Below, piece by piece: positions 11,816 to 23,894 of a DNA stretch of 64,000 nt. The notes under the pieces were generated by a model, which was not told where the DNA came from, ran no database searches, and worked only from the letters and a program-made list of their open reading frames with translations. Numbering within the stretch: the stretch's first letter is position 1; the number at the start of each line of letters is the position of its first letter. The stretch is from Atherinomorus stipes (lineage: Eukaryota > Chordata > Actinopteri > Atheriniformes > Atherinidae): NCBI GenBank assembly GCA_023101725.1, contig JALJCO010012849.1:434001-498000 (forward strand), given 5' to 3'. Both the position numbers and the translations under genes were made by a program.

Positions 11816-13860
11816 TCTTTACCTTTCTCTGCCTTTTTAATCTTTCTTCCACTCTCCCATACGCTTAAGAATTGATTAAGGGGATGGTGGTCCTCCTCGT
11901 GAGCTACGAGGCCTCCCTTGGTAGTAAAACTGTAGCTTGAGGACAAGGGAGATGACGACTGTATGACCTGGATAGAACACATTTCTATCCGGTCATCTAT
12001 TATAACATAGACTACATTTCTGCTCGACTAGTATCACATTCCTTCTCTACATCCTGTTTTTTTATGATTGAGCTTGCATGATGGGCAGGGAGTCCTGAGA
12101 AAAGAAAAAAGCCACACTTGATTTCTCAGACTCGCCATTTGCAGCGACGCACAGGCTATTTGAACATGATAAATGAGAACTTCGAGGTAAATTTCCTCAA
12201 CAGTTCCTGGCTGCACTTCGACAAGTCTAAGCGCATTGGCATTGAGATTCTGTCAGGGTATAAGCCTGCAGACTCCCGAATAATCTCCCCCTCATCCGCA
12301 GATGTACTTAAAGTTTGCCTCTGATAAGGCTGTCGGAACAGGGATCAATAGTTGACAAATCAATCCGTTCAATAACCCGGAGAGATAAGGGGCGCAGTGC
12401 AGTAGAGAGGATCTTAAAGTACTCCTCTCTTGCATTTCTAATGACACTTGGACACAACTTCAATGACACAGATTTCCCATTAACTTTTATTGCGTACTAT
12501 CACTGTAGGTGGTTTCCTGCAACCAATAACAACTTTTTTTAGAATTAACTCAAAAAATACACCCCACCACTTCTGTGTTCATGAAAACAAAAAGCTCCAA
12601 CTGGCTTGATGATCAAAGTAAATCCAATAATGATAGCTCAGTAAACTATCTCAGGTGATCTTTCAGAGCTTCTCGCTCATCCAATGGATCAAAATGTGAT
12701 TAATAATGGAACCTGCTGCTGGATTACTCATTAGCTCTCAGGTAGAGCTGCATCTGCTGTCGCGTGTGCAGGCAGAAATGATGTGTATCATTACCTAGAG
12801 TCTGCAGTGAAGCTGCTGAAATTCCATCATCCATGCTTTATGTGTCAGTTAGAGTCAAAAAGGATTTCTGTGCTCAGATATTTTTTTTCCCCTCCCCCAC
12901 CCTTGTACTGCTTTTTAATAAGCCGCAGCATAGTTACAAAGTAAGATCATCCTTCAGCCTGAGGGGGCACATTTTTATTCCAATTACTACATTTACACAA
13001 AAAGGCGGATTATAGTTTCAGGGAACTATTTCAATACCAGGTGTGGAAAAAAAGAAAAGGGGGAGGAAAAAGGATGTCAAATGAATTTTATTGCTAAGTG
13101 AATTCACAAGCGCACCACGGCTGGGTAAATAAATTAAAAGTTCCCCCAGGCAGGCTCATTGAATCCATCTCTCTCTGCAGGTGAGATTGGAAAGTGTGAG
13201 TACAATTTAAAAGATAAAAAAAACCAGACATAAAGTTCACGTTGCCGTGTGTTTGTGTGAAATGAGATAGATGGATGATGAAAGAAAAAGAAATAAAAAT
13301 TGTCATGCTGCTCTCATGTGTTTGACATGAAGCATCTGGAAGATTTTTTTTTTCTTTTCTTTAAAGCATGATGATAAGTTTAGTGGTTTATGCCATTTCT
13401 GTGACAAAATAAGCACAATCAAATGAATTTACATGAACTTGCACTTCTGCAATCACTCCCTTTTCAAAGCACAGAGAACGGGAAACTGATGGAGCTCTTT
13501 TCCTTGTTACACAGCGTCTCCCAATGTTACCAATGAGAATGAGACACCATGGAGCTCCATGTTAACGATTACTCACTGCCCTCTACTGATAAATAACCAC
13601 AACTACAGCTTGTGTGAGGGGGGAGGAAAAGAGCAGCAGACTTCACTTTGGGTTTTTACAAGCAGTTTGGCACAGAGGATAATGTTTGCTGCTGTGCAAG
13701 CAACTGGAATAAAGATCCTACCAAAGCAAAAGAGCTTTAGTTAAACTGAGGTAGTCATGTGGTCTAATCTGTGAGGCTGAGCTGATACTCCATATGCACT
13801 CGCACTGTATTACATCTTCCCCTCTCAAATGTGGAAACTAAATAAGGATGATACATGATA
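11816..13860. other. Unique-looking noncoding DNA
   Basis: No exon or transposon end was recognised. The part at about 12110-12860 has balanced composition and few low-complexity runs, and stands out from the AT-rich repeats around it. It could be a conserved noncoding element, but this cannot be tested from one sequence. Confidence 0.4.
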
Positions 13861-13989
13861 AGGGATGATGTAATTTAAATTCCTGTAAACAGGAATTTTC
13901 TAAAGTACTCAGATGAAACTCATATTATTGAAAAACATACTTTTTTCTTACATGTCAGACTGAGTTCGAGTCATATCTAAACAGCTCAA

Positions 13990-14900
13990 AAAGCATTGTT
14001 TGGATAATGAATAGCTTTTTAAAAGTCTCCATCTTGGTTTAGAAGAATTCACAACCATGGGGAAGACTGACAGTTGTGCAGAAAACCATCATTGACTCCC
14101 TGCACAAGGTGGGAAAGACACAATAAGTGATAGCAAAAGAAGCTGGGTGTTCTCAGAGTGCTGTCGCAAAGCACATTAATGGACAGTTAAGTAGAAGGAA
14201 GATGTGTGGAAGAAAACGGTGTACAAGCCAGAGGGCTGACAGCAGCCTGGAGAAGATGGTCAGTGTTAAGTTTCCCAGTCTGTTATGACCTGGGGTCCAT
14301 GTCAGCTGCTGGTGTTGGTCCTCTGTGCTTCATTAAGGCCAGCATAAATGCAGCCGTCTACCAGGACACGTTGGACACTTCATGCTTGCTTCAGTGGACC
14401 AGCTGTTTGGGGATGCAGACTTCATCTTCCAGCAGGACTTGGCACCTGCCCACACTGCCAAAAGTACAAAATCCTGGCTCAACAACCATGGGATTACCTT
14501 GCTTGATTGGCCCGCAAACTCACCTGACCTGAACCCCATCGAAAATCTGTGGGGCATTGTCAAGAGAAAGCTGAACAGGAAGAGACCAAACAGTAAAGAA
14601 GAGCTCAAGGCTGTGATGGAAGCATGTTCGTCTTCTATAACACCTGAGATATGTCACCAGCTGGTAGCATCCATGCCACGCCGGATTAATGCAGTCATTC
14701 ATGCAAAAAGGGCCCAAACCAAGTATTAAGTACAGATGCAAGATTGTATTTTAGAGGGCCTGACTTTTTTGCTTTTGAAATCCTTTTATAATTGATTTCA
14801 TGCAATATTCAAATTTTTTGAGTTTTTGAATTTGAGGTTTTTTCTTAAGCTGCAAGTCCTAATCAGCAACATCCAAACAAATTAAAACTTGAAATATACT
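13990..14900 (+). pseudogene. Tc1-like transposase pseudogene (copy 1)
   Basis: The right part encodes the C-terminal half of a Tc1-type DDE transposase. From about 14382 it reads FQQDLAPAHTAKS and then [14 protein letters not shown]. The catalytic Asp and Glu are separated by 34 residues, the DD34E spacing of Tc1 elements. The frame ends in KRAQTKY before the stop at 14727. Upstream pieces lie in other frames: an N-terminal helix-turn-helix-like stretch at about 14040-14200 and VMTWGSMSAAGVGP at about 14285. The segment with the first catalytic Asp is missing and at least one frameshift occurs near 14380. The copy cannot make an intact enzyme. Confidence 0.85.
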
Positions 14901-14910
14901 GATTCACATA

Positions 14911-15160
14911 CACTGCCCGGCCAAAAAAAAAGTCGCCAACAAAAAAAAGGTCAAACATTTAACATTTGGTTGGACCGCCTTTAGCTTTGATTGCGGCAGC
15001 ATTCGCTGTGTTTCCAGAAGCAATGTCACCAGATTTATTTGCATCCTGTTGCATCAATTTTTCACCAAGATCTTGATGATGATTGTAGAGTAAAAGAAAG
15101 GAAAGGAAAGAAAAAAACTTTATTTATCCCCGAAGGGAAAATTAGTATTGTAAAAGCTTA

Positions 15161-15199
<39 letters not shown>

Positions 15200-16380
15200 T
15201 AGTTTTTTTTTGTGTGGGGATTTAATTCTCTCTGCCTCACCCAAATCTACAGCAGCTCCCACCGAACACACACTAATTTTTTATTGTTTTTGGGGGGGGG
15301 GGAGGTCAATCATCCCCCCAACCTTTAGAATTTTTTTTAATCTTACACACGGCTCCAGAGTTCCCACCACAGAAAAAAAAATTGATTGCTTGTTGTTTTT
15401 TATTCCTCGTTTTGGTCTGCCCCCCAGGAAAGCAAATAATTCCTACTCAAACAAAAAAAAAAAAATAAAAACAATTTGAAAAAAAAATTTTTTTTAAAAG
15501 CCCTCTCTTGTGAAAAAATCAATTCAATCATCGTCGCTGAACTCAAAGAGTTACCTCTCCCACCCCCCCTCCCTAAAAGGAAAGGGCTTTTTTCTCCCCA
15601 GCCCAAAAAAAACACCTTTATCTTGTTAAATTTCAATTCACAAACCAAAAAAAACCAATTCTCTTCCCACCAATAAACCACCCACAAAAAAAAAAACAAA
15701 AAATAATAAGAGAAAAAGAATGGGAGGGGGGAGGCGGGGGGCCTGGGGCAAAGCATCAGAAAAAAAAAATATAAAAATCACATAAATTGGCAAAGTGGGG
15801 GGTGGGGGGGGGGGGTGAGGGGAAGGAAGAGAAAAAAAGAAAAAGAATGAAAAATGAAAAAAAAAATAAAGAACAAAACAAGCGAGAGGGAAGGGGAGGG
15901 GAGGGAAGAAGAAGGGAAAAGCCTAAAACAAAAATACAAAAGAGAGGAGGGTTGGTGGGGGGGGGAAAGGAAAGGACTTAAAATTAAAAGAAAAGAAAGA
16001 GGAAGAAAAAAAGAAAAAAAAGATAAAAAAAAAAAAAAAAAAAATATTAATAAAAAAAAAAAAAAAAAAGAAGAACTGACCACAGCACATCCCAAAGATT
16101 CTCAATGGGGTTCAGGTCTGGACTCTGTGGTGGCCAATCCATGTGTGAAAATGATGTCTGATGATCCCTGAACCATCTTTCACAATCTGAGCCCGATAAA
16201 TTCTGGCACGGTCATCTTGGAATATGGCCGTGCCATCAGGAAAGAAACATCCATTGATGGAATAACCTGGTCATTCAGTATATTCAGGTATCAGCTGATG
16301 TCATTATCTGAGCTCATACTGTTGCTGAACCTGGACCTGAGCAACTGCAGCAACCCCAGATCATCACACTGCCCCCACAG
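14911..16380 (-). pseudogene. Tc1-like transposase pseudogene (copy 2), interrupted
   Basis: The left end CACTGCCCGGCCAAAAAAAA is a typical fish Tc1 terminus. Read on the minus strand, 14955-15095 gives the transposase C-terminus, ending in a KGG-containing tail. Bases 16076-16380 give the preceding part, around the catalytic region ([15 protein letters not shown], with stops and frameshifts). The two parts are separated by about 970 bp of homopolymer-rich sequence. The N-terminal half is missing because another Tc1 copy begins at about 16385. Confidence 0.75.
15100..16075. repeat. Homopolymer-rich, probably low-quality insert
   Basis: It opens with AACTTTATTTATCCCCGAAG, the repeat tail also seen near 2597 and 4797. 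It then turns into long runs of T, A and G (25 or more T in a row near 15163, a 10-G run near 15292) and a purine-only block at 15787-16070. The reading frames here are Lys/Glu/Gly or Phe/Leu homopolymers. The pattern fits a repeat insertion whose consensus was badly resolved in assembly. Confidence 0.6.
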
Positions 16381-16384
16381 ACTC

Positions 16385-16882
16385 AAGTCCACCTCTGAAT
16401 GGCTTAAGACAAACAAAATGAAGACTTTGGAGTGGTCTAGTCAAAGTCCCCACCTGAATCCCATTGAGATGCTGTGGCATGACCTTAAAAAGGTGGTTCA
16501 TGCTGGAAAACCCTCCAATGTGGCTGAATTACAACAATTCTGCAAAGAAGAGTGGAACAAAATTCCTCCACAGCGCTTTAGAAGACTCACTGCCAGTTAT
16601 CACAAACACTTGATTACAGTTGTTGCTGTTAAGGGTGGCCCAACCAGTTATTAGGTTTGGGGGGCAATCACGTTTTCACACAGGGCCTTTTAAGTTTGGA
16701 TTTTTTTTTCCCCTTTAAAAATAAAAATCTTCATTTAAAAACTGCATTTTCTGTTTACTTGTGTTATCTTTGTCTCACATTTAAATTTGTTTGATGATCT
16801 GAAACATTTAAGTGTGACTAACATGGAAAAAAGTAAGAAATCAGGAAGGGAGCAAACATTTTTTCACACAGCTGTATGTATA
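16385..16882 (+). pseudogene. Tc1-like transposase pseudogene (copy 3), C-terminal fragment
   Basis: The + frame reads LEWSSQSPHLNPIEMLWHD and continues to VKGGPTSY with a stop at about 16652. This is the last third of a Tc1-family transposase containing the catalytic Glu (NPIE). The downstream flank has two TTTTCACACAG copies (about 16673 and 16860), matching a fish Tc1 3' terminus. It is joined directly to the oppositely oriented copy 2, so everything N-terminal is lost. Confidence 0.8.
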
Positions 16883-19330
16883 TACAGTCGTCCTCAAAAT
16901 GTATCATAACCTCCCATCACAAAAAACCTTGACCTTGACCTTTTTTTTTCACAAAAAAAAATTTCTCAGGAGTATTTTCACTTCTACTGTGCAAAGTTCA
17001 GGGACATTACAGAAAAGAAAAGAAAACAAGAGCTACATCTCAGACTGTACAGGCCTCGGTTGGCTTATGTCATAAATGTAAAATTAGGAAAATACAAAAA
17101 TAATTCAAAAGAAAAACATTAAAGTCACCAAAACACAGAACAACAACTGTCCAAACCTCAATACCTTATATACTATACATTATGTAAGCAAGGTTTTCTG
17201 AACTTCCCATTTGGTTGCAACATAAACATGGCACAACAGTGGAGGACATGGGGGCAATGGTATACCTGTTGCTTGACCCCAAGGCAAAAGAAAAAAAAGC
17301 AAGAGACGGCTTCAGAAAACACTTTGCAAAAGTACAGAAGAGTTTGGCGAGATTCTCGTAAAGGAGTCACGCTCATGACTTATCCCGTTAAGTCGTTCCT
17401 TGACCAATTACTGGCCTACAATCTTGCTTAACTCACCTCAGTACTAGGTGCTATGAAACACCCCAACAGCCAAGTCATGTTGAGCTGAGTAGCCATATTC
17501 TTTTAAGTACTTTTTAATGCGCCTTCTGCACCCTGCTGGAAAGCTTTAAATATTTTATGTAAAGCACTTTGAACTGTCTTGAACATGGTAATACTATACG
17601 AATAAACATGCAGTGCCAAATGAGAAGTAAACACAAAAAAACACTTAAAATGTATTTTTCATCTTTTCATGGAAGCTGAGTCTTTTTGCACCGGAGTGTA
17701 ATCTTCTCAGCAGCAAGAGTATTCGACAGGCCTGCTGAGATAAACCGTTTGTTTTTCGTCTCTGCTCCTTGATGAAAATAGGTTGAGACCGTGAACAATA
17801 GCTCAAACGAGACGCGATGGGACGAAAAACACACCTCGTGCAGTGTGATTCTTTAACCTGCGCTCAAGTCACTGAGCTCTTTCTCAGAAAAATCCTCCAC
17901 TGAAACAAAGCACGCATCAGCTTTCTTTAGCTTTGATTGACACGAGGCTGCTGAAAGTTTTAAATCCTGAGTGAGGCCGGTCCAGCAGTACAAGCACAGG
18001 GGGTACGGCCTGCGAACATGAGCAAACAGGTATAGCAAGCAGGCTAATTAAAAAGTCTTGGATTGGTGTTTCCTGTCTTTATGAATGTCAAAGTGGATCT
18101 CCATGGAAACAGATGGAGATGTCACTCAAGCTTGTTTGGCTTGTGCAGAACACCTGCTATAAATTATTGACACAAATCAATACATTTGAAACTTGAACTC
18201 GGTATTCAGCCACTTGATGAACTCAGTTCTAGGCCAGACATCGATAGGCAACCTTTCTTCAATTACTGCGTTGCTACTTTCTGCTATAACTTTCTCTTAC
18301 CCAGTATTTGTGTGTAATAAATTACAAAGCCAAAGTAAAGTAAACTGCCTCCCACCAAGCATACCTCACTGTGTAGCAGGATCGGCCTATTAACCCAGCT
18401 CTCCGTTGCAGGAGTACGTTGATTTATTTTTGTCAGTTTGTGGAGATAATAGATGAGAATATCCTCAGTGTGAACATTTATATACTTAAAGGCTTATTAC
18501 TCTGGCTCCCTTTGGATTTATCTGTTTGGTCTGTAAAAGATAATTGAACTCATAAGTCAGCAAGTTTGTTTTAATGTGTGTAGTATCAGAGGTGTCTCAA
18601 GTGAATCTCTTTTGCTTTTTATAAAGAGCAATGCTGATTCGCAGTCAAGAAAAGCCTGACAAAATATTAAAAACAAACAGTTCTGCAGTGAAAAATTGCT
18701 GCGTGTGTATAATCCATCCAATCTCCCTCAATCTTCAAATCAACCCTGTAAATTGTGGTTCACACCTCAAAGCTTGTCCCTCGGCCAATGTTTAAAAATA
18801 TCCATAAGCATAAGATGTCTGAGCTCAGAGCCGTGATCTCTGGGATAAAAATCATCCTTGTATCCTCTTTGGTCCAAGAAAAAAAGAAAAGACAGAAGAC
18901 CAGAAGATAGATGAGAGCAGATAGACAGATAGATGGAAACAGAACAAGCATAACTTCATTTGAAGCGTGTAGACTATTGTAACAGTAAAAGGACACTTAT
19001 AATTGGATTAAATAGAGCGTAATTTGTCTGCTTATCTTCTTTCTCTATAGACGGCAGTACTGCCTCACCCAGAGTCGGCCCGACATTGGGCTTTTAGATT
19101 AACCTGAAGCAGTGGCACAAACCGGTTGAATGTTATCCATTTAAAAAGATGAGAAGTAGCTAATTACAACAAAATTCTGTGTTTTGTGGTGACAGACATG
19201 AAAAAGTTCTATTTCTCAATAGAGGAGGAGATATGACTGACTTTTCAACCATCTCAGTGGGCTAGCTTTCTATTTTGTGACATTTGAACGTACCACTTGG
19301 GTACCTGTCTTTCTACAGATTTAGTGCTTC
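16883..19330. other. Noncoding DNA, nothing firmly recognised
   Basis: There is no supported exon. The block at about 17690-18050 is of even composition without repeats and could be a conserved noncoding element. The remaining open frames (61-78 codons) look fortuitous. Confidence 0.45.
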
Positions 19331-19338
19331 TTTTAGAA

Positions 19339-19770
19339 CACTGTTTCTCAAATGGGGGTACTTCGAGGCATTCCAGGGGGTACATGAAATTTTTTAATAT
19401 CTGTTTTTTAATAAATGAAAAATATCCTTCAAATTGATCTACTGTAATTAAGATTTCAGTAAATGCAAGTGTATTTATAAACTGAGTTTCTCACCATTAT
19501 GGTTTGGCCCAACCTCTTACGAGCCAAATGTCATCAAATGTCAATCACTCTCACCATGACAACACAAACAATGGAGTTGTAGTTTAAGTGCAGTAGAAAT
19601 CGGACTGAAAAGAAAGGGCTAATGGCCAAAGAAGGCAAAGTTACCGTTGCTTTGGAGGGTTTCAGCTTAATAAACCAGATACCAAAAATACTTTGCGGTA
19701 GATAGGGGGTCCTGGGCTGAAAATATATTTCACAAGGAATATTTTGTAGGAAAAAGGTTGAGAACGTCTG
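19339..19770. mobile_element. hAT-type miniature element with perfect 8-bp duplication
   Basis: The element runs from CACTGTTTCTCAAATGGGGG to AAAGGTTGAGAACGTCTG. The termini are imperfect inverted repeats (CACTGTTTCTCAA against CAGACGTTCTCAA). It is flanked on both sides by the identical 8-mer TTTTAGAA (19331-19338 and 19771-19778). Eight-base duplications and CA-G-TTCTCAA ends are marks of the hAT superfamily. The 432-bp interior has no transposase. A minus-strand frame of 159 codons starting inside it is accidental. Confidence 0.85.
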
Positions 19771-19979
19771 TTTTAGAAGATGTGTGGCCAGTTCCTGTTC
19801 ATCTGCAAGATTATGTGTGAGCCCAATTTTACAAAACTGGTGGAGGAGTGAAGTACAAATATGTGCAAATACTGCAAATATGTGGATGCAGATATACTCA
19901 CTGGCTGCTATTCTGATTAACAACTGTAGTCTCATTTGTTTAGAATTGTCATTTTGTTTTTCCTCACTGTAATTACTCA

Positions 19980-20330
19980 AGCCCAGACACAAGTAGGCCC
20001 AAAAGGATGTCATCCTCTGTACTTTCTGTTAAACGCCCAGCCAGCATGCTCATGTGGATCTCAAGTTGCAGACTTGAGTTGTGAGTTTATCCGTAGTTTC
20101 CATGGCAGCCTCACCTGTGTTTGCCCATATTGGTTTCAAGTTGGTTCTGACTGTAACTTGATGAGTTACTCAGGACCCCGGGCCCACATTTGTAATTTAT
20201 GGGCCCCATTTACCCAGTCTACATGGGCTCCCCATGTGGGGTTTCTAAGTTCAAGCCCATGCCCACTAAGTACCCACATACAGTAGCCCAAATTTAACCC
20301 TTATGGGGTCCGCATGGACAAGCTGGCTGG
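19980..20330. repeat. CCCATGTGGG-type interspersed repeat
   Basis: Repeated words GGGCCCA, CATGTGG, CCCCATGTGGGG and ATGGGG alternate in both orientations. Similar sequence is known from fish repeats, but the unit and borders could not be defined. The 116-codon frame through it has no recognised domain. Confidence 0.45.
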
Positions 20331-20489
20331 GTGTAGAGGGAGTTGACATGAAAAAGATTTCACAACCAGCCATCACACAGATAAAAAATATATTTTTAAA
20401 GTCCCTTTGTTGGGGCTTTGTAAGTTCAAAACTGGATGTTTCTGAGCAAAAGTTTAATTAAATTTTAAAACAGCCGTTTAAAACAAAGC

Positions 20490-20760
20490 TGCACAGTGGT
20501 GTGAGGTTAGCCTCATCACCTCACAGCACGGAGGTCTCTAGTTCAGACCTTGGCTGAGGTCTGGCTGTGTGGAGTTTGCATGTTTATCCCGTGCAAGTGA
20601 TCTCTCTGGAAACTCTGGCTTCCTTCTGCAGTCCAAATGCCATACTTTAGGTTACTTGGTGATTCTGAATGTTCTGGGATGGTTCAGCTCCAGCTCCAGA
20701 AAATGGAAGGTTAAGGTCAACAGATGGACCTCAGAGACAATAGTAAAGGATGGATGATAA
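20490..20760 (+). mobile_element. SINE-like repeat (TGTGTGGAGTTTGCATGTT core)
   Basis: The head GCACAGTGGTGTGAGGTTAG is followed by CTCACAGCACGGAGGTC, TCTAGTTCAGACC and the core GTGTGGAGTTTGCATGTT. This order matches a widespread fish SINE/V-SINE-like repeat. The tail decays by about 20757 (TAAAGGATGGATGA). The 62-codon frame inside is not a gene. Confidence 0.7.
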
Positions 20761-21111
20761 ATATTTTAGTCCACACAGTTTTGTTTTTGTCCTCGCCCCA
20801 GATCCACCAGCTAAATGTGGTCTCTGATAAATGAAAATGTCTTTTTCTTTATAATAATTAGTTTTATAAGGAAATTAAGTTTATGCCCTGACTGCCTGGT
20901 TAATAACACCACTGACCAACTCTCAGACCCACCTGGCTAAATGCCATAAAAGCACTTTCATGTTCAGAGGAATGAAAGAATGGAATTGACTGACAAAAAC
21001 ATATCATCCTCATTAACAATGTTGATAACTTTAAAATGATATGTCAAACAGCATTTATCAAAATAAGAAATCTGCAGGATTGTTGCATTTATGTGCGCGC
21101 TGCATGTAGTG

Positions 21112-21163
<52 letters not shown>

Positions 21164-22690
21164 GATAATAAAAAAACAGCCTATCAAAGACACATTAGCA
21201 CACCTTTTTCCATTAGCGGGTGTAGAAGTCTTTTTGAACATCACAGAAAACACCTGATTGCAGTGATGCCTCAACGTGTTACTCAACAAAGTTTTAGCTT
21301 CAGAGCCATTATGCAATTTTTCCTTGTTTTATTTTTTGTTTGTTTTTAATATTTTTGTTGAACTACAATTCAAAATCAATGCCATGATTTTCTTAGAATT
21401 TTGATTTATTATTACTTTTGTCAATTTAAACTTATATAACTGACAGCTGATTTTTTTCCCCATCTTTAGTTGGAGGATATGAATAATTTTGAGGAGGGCT
21501 GTACTATTTTTTCTGTTTTTATTCCTTATTTGTTCTCTTTATTTTTTTTTTCTTGTCTGTCTGTTTGCATGTGCCTATAAGTCTGGAAATTTTAAAGGCA
21601 TCTTTCAGACATTTATCTTTACAAAGTGGGGCCAGCTGGTCCATCTTTTTAGTTTATGAGAGAGTGGCATTCACCAGTCTGAGAAGAAAGATGCAAACAA
21701 GTCGCAAGTCTCAAAGGCATTCATGAATCTGACATGGGGTTTATGTAAAAAACTTTGCGCCTTGAATGAGACAAAAGGCTTGGAATTCAGAGCAGGCATG
21801 AATATGAGAACCTGATTCTGCTCTTGAGTGCACTTCAGTAAAGGACAGCATGCACCACTGATGAATTCATGATGCAGATTTCAATCTGACCTGCAAAGGA
21901 TGTCAATATCTGTGAGCAAATAAGGTATCACTGGCAGAAGTGATGTGGCTCCATGCTTCTATTCAGAGATCACAGTACAAGGCAAGAGATGAATAAACTT
22001 GACTCGAGTAAACATCAGTTCTTATGGCTACTTCGCTGGAAGTGCTTTTTTAAAAACACTGCTGTGAGGTGGAGGACAACCAAAATGAAAAGGAAAAAAA
22101 AGAAAAACACTTGGCTATGAATGGTCTTCTCCTTCAGCTTAACCGGTAAAGCTACAGCACTCTTCAGAGCATTATGTCCTGTATGGTGAGTGCTCTGTTC
22201 AAGGAAATGCTAAATGTATAAAATGTGAGGAATGAACTCATTTTCTGTTCTTTGTCCGATGGGTAACAAGTCCTTGATTTTGTGCAGGTTTGAGCAGACT
22301 CTGCAGTAAAATGGCAAAAATTATCTTGACAAATATTATAATATTTCTATATTTTCTATTAGCTAATTAACTTGTTGTAGATGTTTCAAATTTCTCAGAA
22401 AACCATTGTCTGTGGGATACTTTTTTTTTCTGAAACAATGGCTAATTAGTGAATGCACAAATTTACTGTGGTTAGGTATGACATGTTCTAAACGCAGAGG
22501 TGGACATTTCAGGTGCCAGAAAGTTAAAATCCTGCCATGTTTTTGTACATTTTGAACAGGTGTTTTCACTAAAAATTTCATCTACCTGCAGAGGAGCAGT
22601 GCCAATTTGCATTCAGCTGGTTTAGTGATTGCTTGGACCAACTGCTGGACAGGACTTTTACTTTCTGGACCAGAGATGTCCACCTCTGGC
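20761..22690. other. Noncoding DNA, nothing recognised apart from a microsatellite
   Basis: No exon, RNA gene or transposon end was recognised. The AT dinucleotide array at 21111-21165 is listed separately. Confidence 0.5.
21111..21165. repeat. (AT)n microsatellite
   Basis: Alternating AT of about 55 bases with one G interruption. It generates the Ile/Tyr repeats in the overlapping frames. Confidence 0.95.
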
Positions 22691-22699
22691 TAAATGATT

Positions 22700-22925
22700 A
22701 AACCAGGGGTGCCCAAATTCAGTCCTCGAGAGCCACACTCCTGCAACTTTCATACACACTAGAATCAATTGTCTGAATTCCCTCATGCACATGCCATCAG
22801 CTCTGTAGAGGCCTGGTAACGAGCCATTCATTTGATTCAGGTGTGTTGGAGAATATGCCCTAAAACAGGGGTGGGCAATTCTGCTCCTCAAGGGCCGGCA
22901 TCCTCCAGGTATTAGAGCCATGTCT
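22700..22925. mobile_element. Two abutting hAT-like terminal fragments
   Basis: AGGGGTGCCCAAATTCAGTC with GAGAGCCAC (near 22705) and CAGGGGTGGGCAATTCTG with AAGGGCCGGC (near 22866) are two versions of the same kind of terminus, about 160 bases apart and in the same orientation. Sequence near 26238-26430 contains related words in inverted order. Borders and duplications are not clear. Confidence 0.5.
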
Positions 22926-23403
22926 CAAACCACACACTTGCCCGAGTGCACTGGAATTCAATACGTAGTGCACACTATTGTCGCTAAATGCTGAACCAAA
23001 CAGAGCTCTGCACTTACAGGAAGTGACGGATTAGCATTGCTATTGCTAACGTGAGCTAACTCTACTGAGCCGGTATAACCGCGGCCTCAAACAAATGACC
23101 AGATCATCACTATCATCAGGGAGTGAACAGCTTGGTAGCATGCCACAATATATATTAGTAATTATGTCTAAATCAATTCATAAACATTTCTTAAATCAGT
23201 ACAATACTGCCTCCGATGCAGCAGGGGTCGCCGCTTTGTTCACCGCCATTATACAGCTCTGAAAGCAGTTCGAAAGTCCCGCTTCTTCCACTACGTTCAG
23301 CAAGATGGCAACTGTTTTGTGGAGTAGTGTGCTTCCTTTTGCACTTTGTTTTTGGCCATTATTAGGGCAACATCCTGGTACTTTCAGTGCACTGAATTTT
23401 TGC

Positions 23404-23872
23404 TTAAAGGGACTAGGGGCAGGAATTAAAAAACAAACAAACATGCATGTCCATTTTTTTTTTTAATACTAATGGGTGATGAAGCCCTAAATACAAAATC
23501 GAACATTTCCACCCACGTCTCTATCCGTTGCCTTGAACAGGCTGTGTGCTGCAAAATACGCTGCAATTCGGGGGCCGAATTTTCCGCGCTGCCCTGCGGA
23601 CGTGACGTCAAATGACGCTGCATCTGCAGATTTAATACAGGAAGAAGACGGTTGCAGTAAATTCAAACACTGTAAGCGATAGTTATGGATTCTTCTGCCG
23701 TCAGCAAACGATCCAGATCAACTGAAAGACACTAAAGAGTGTAACTACAAAGAAAAAGGTTAGTAAACAACATTAGGCCTAGAGCTTTAATTTGTGCACG
23801 CTCCTGTGACGGCTTGGCTCGTAGCGCCAGTCGCAAGTTTTGTTTCTTAATCTTTCCTCAAGTCCCTTTAAA
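23404..23872. mobile_element. TTAA-flanked non-autonomous DNA element
   Basis: The left end TTAAAGGGACTAGGGGCAGG and the right end, whose reverse complement is TTAAAGGGACTTGAGGAAAG, form terminal inverted repeats about 35 bases long at roughly three quarters identity. TTAA at each edge fits a TTAA target duplication, known for piggyBac and Kolobok-type elements. The interior has GC-rich words (GCTGCCCTGCGGACGTGACG) and an ATG at 23684 whose frame soon stops. It lies about 0.5 kb upstream of the rpl38 start site. Confidence 0.7.
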
Positions 23873-23894
23873 GTTTAATAATACTGTATTCTAG

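Noticed and set aside
15400..16171. Several open frames of 64-118 codons on both strands
   Set aside because: They are Lys/Glu/Gly or Phe/Ser runs translated from homopolymer-rich, probably poorly assembled sequence.
19534..20013. 159-codon minus-strand open frame
   Set aside because: It starts inside a hAT miniature and runs across its border and duplication, so it cannot be an old gene; no motif recognised.
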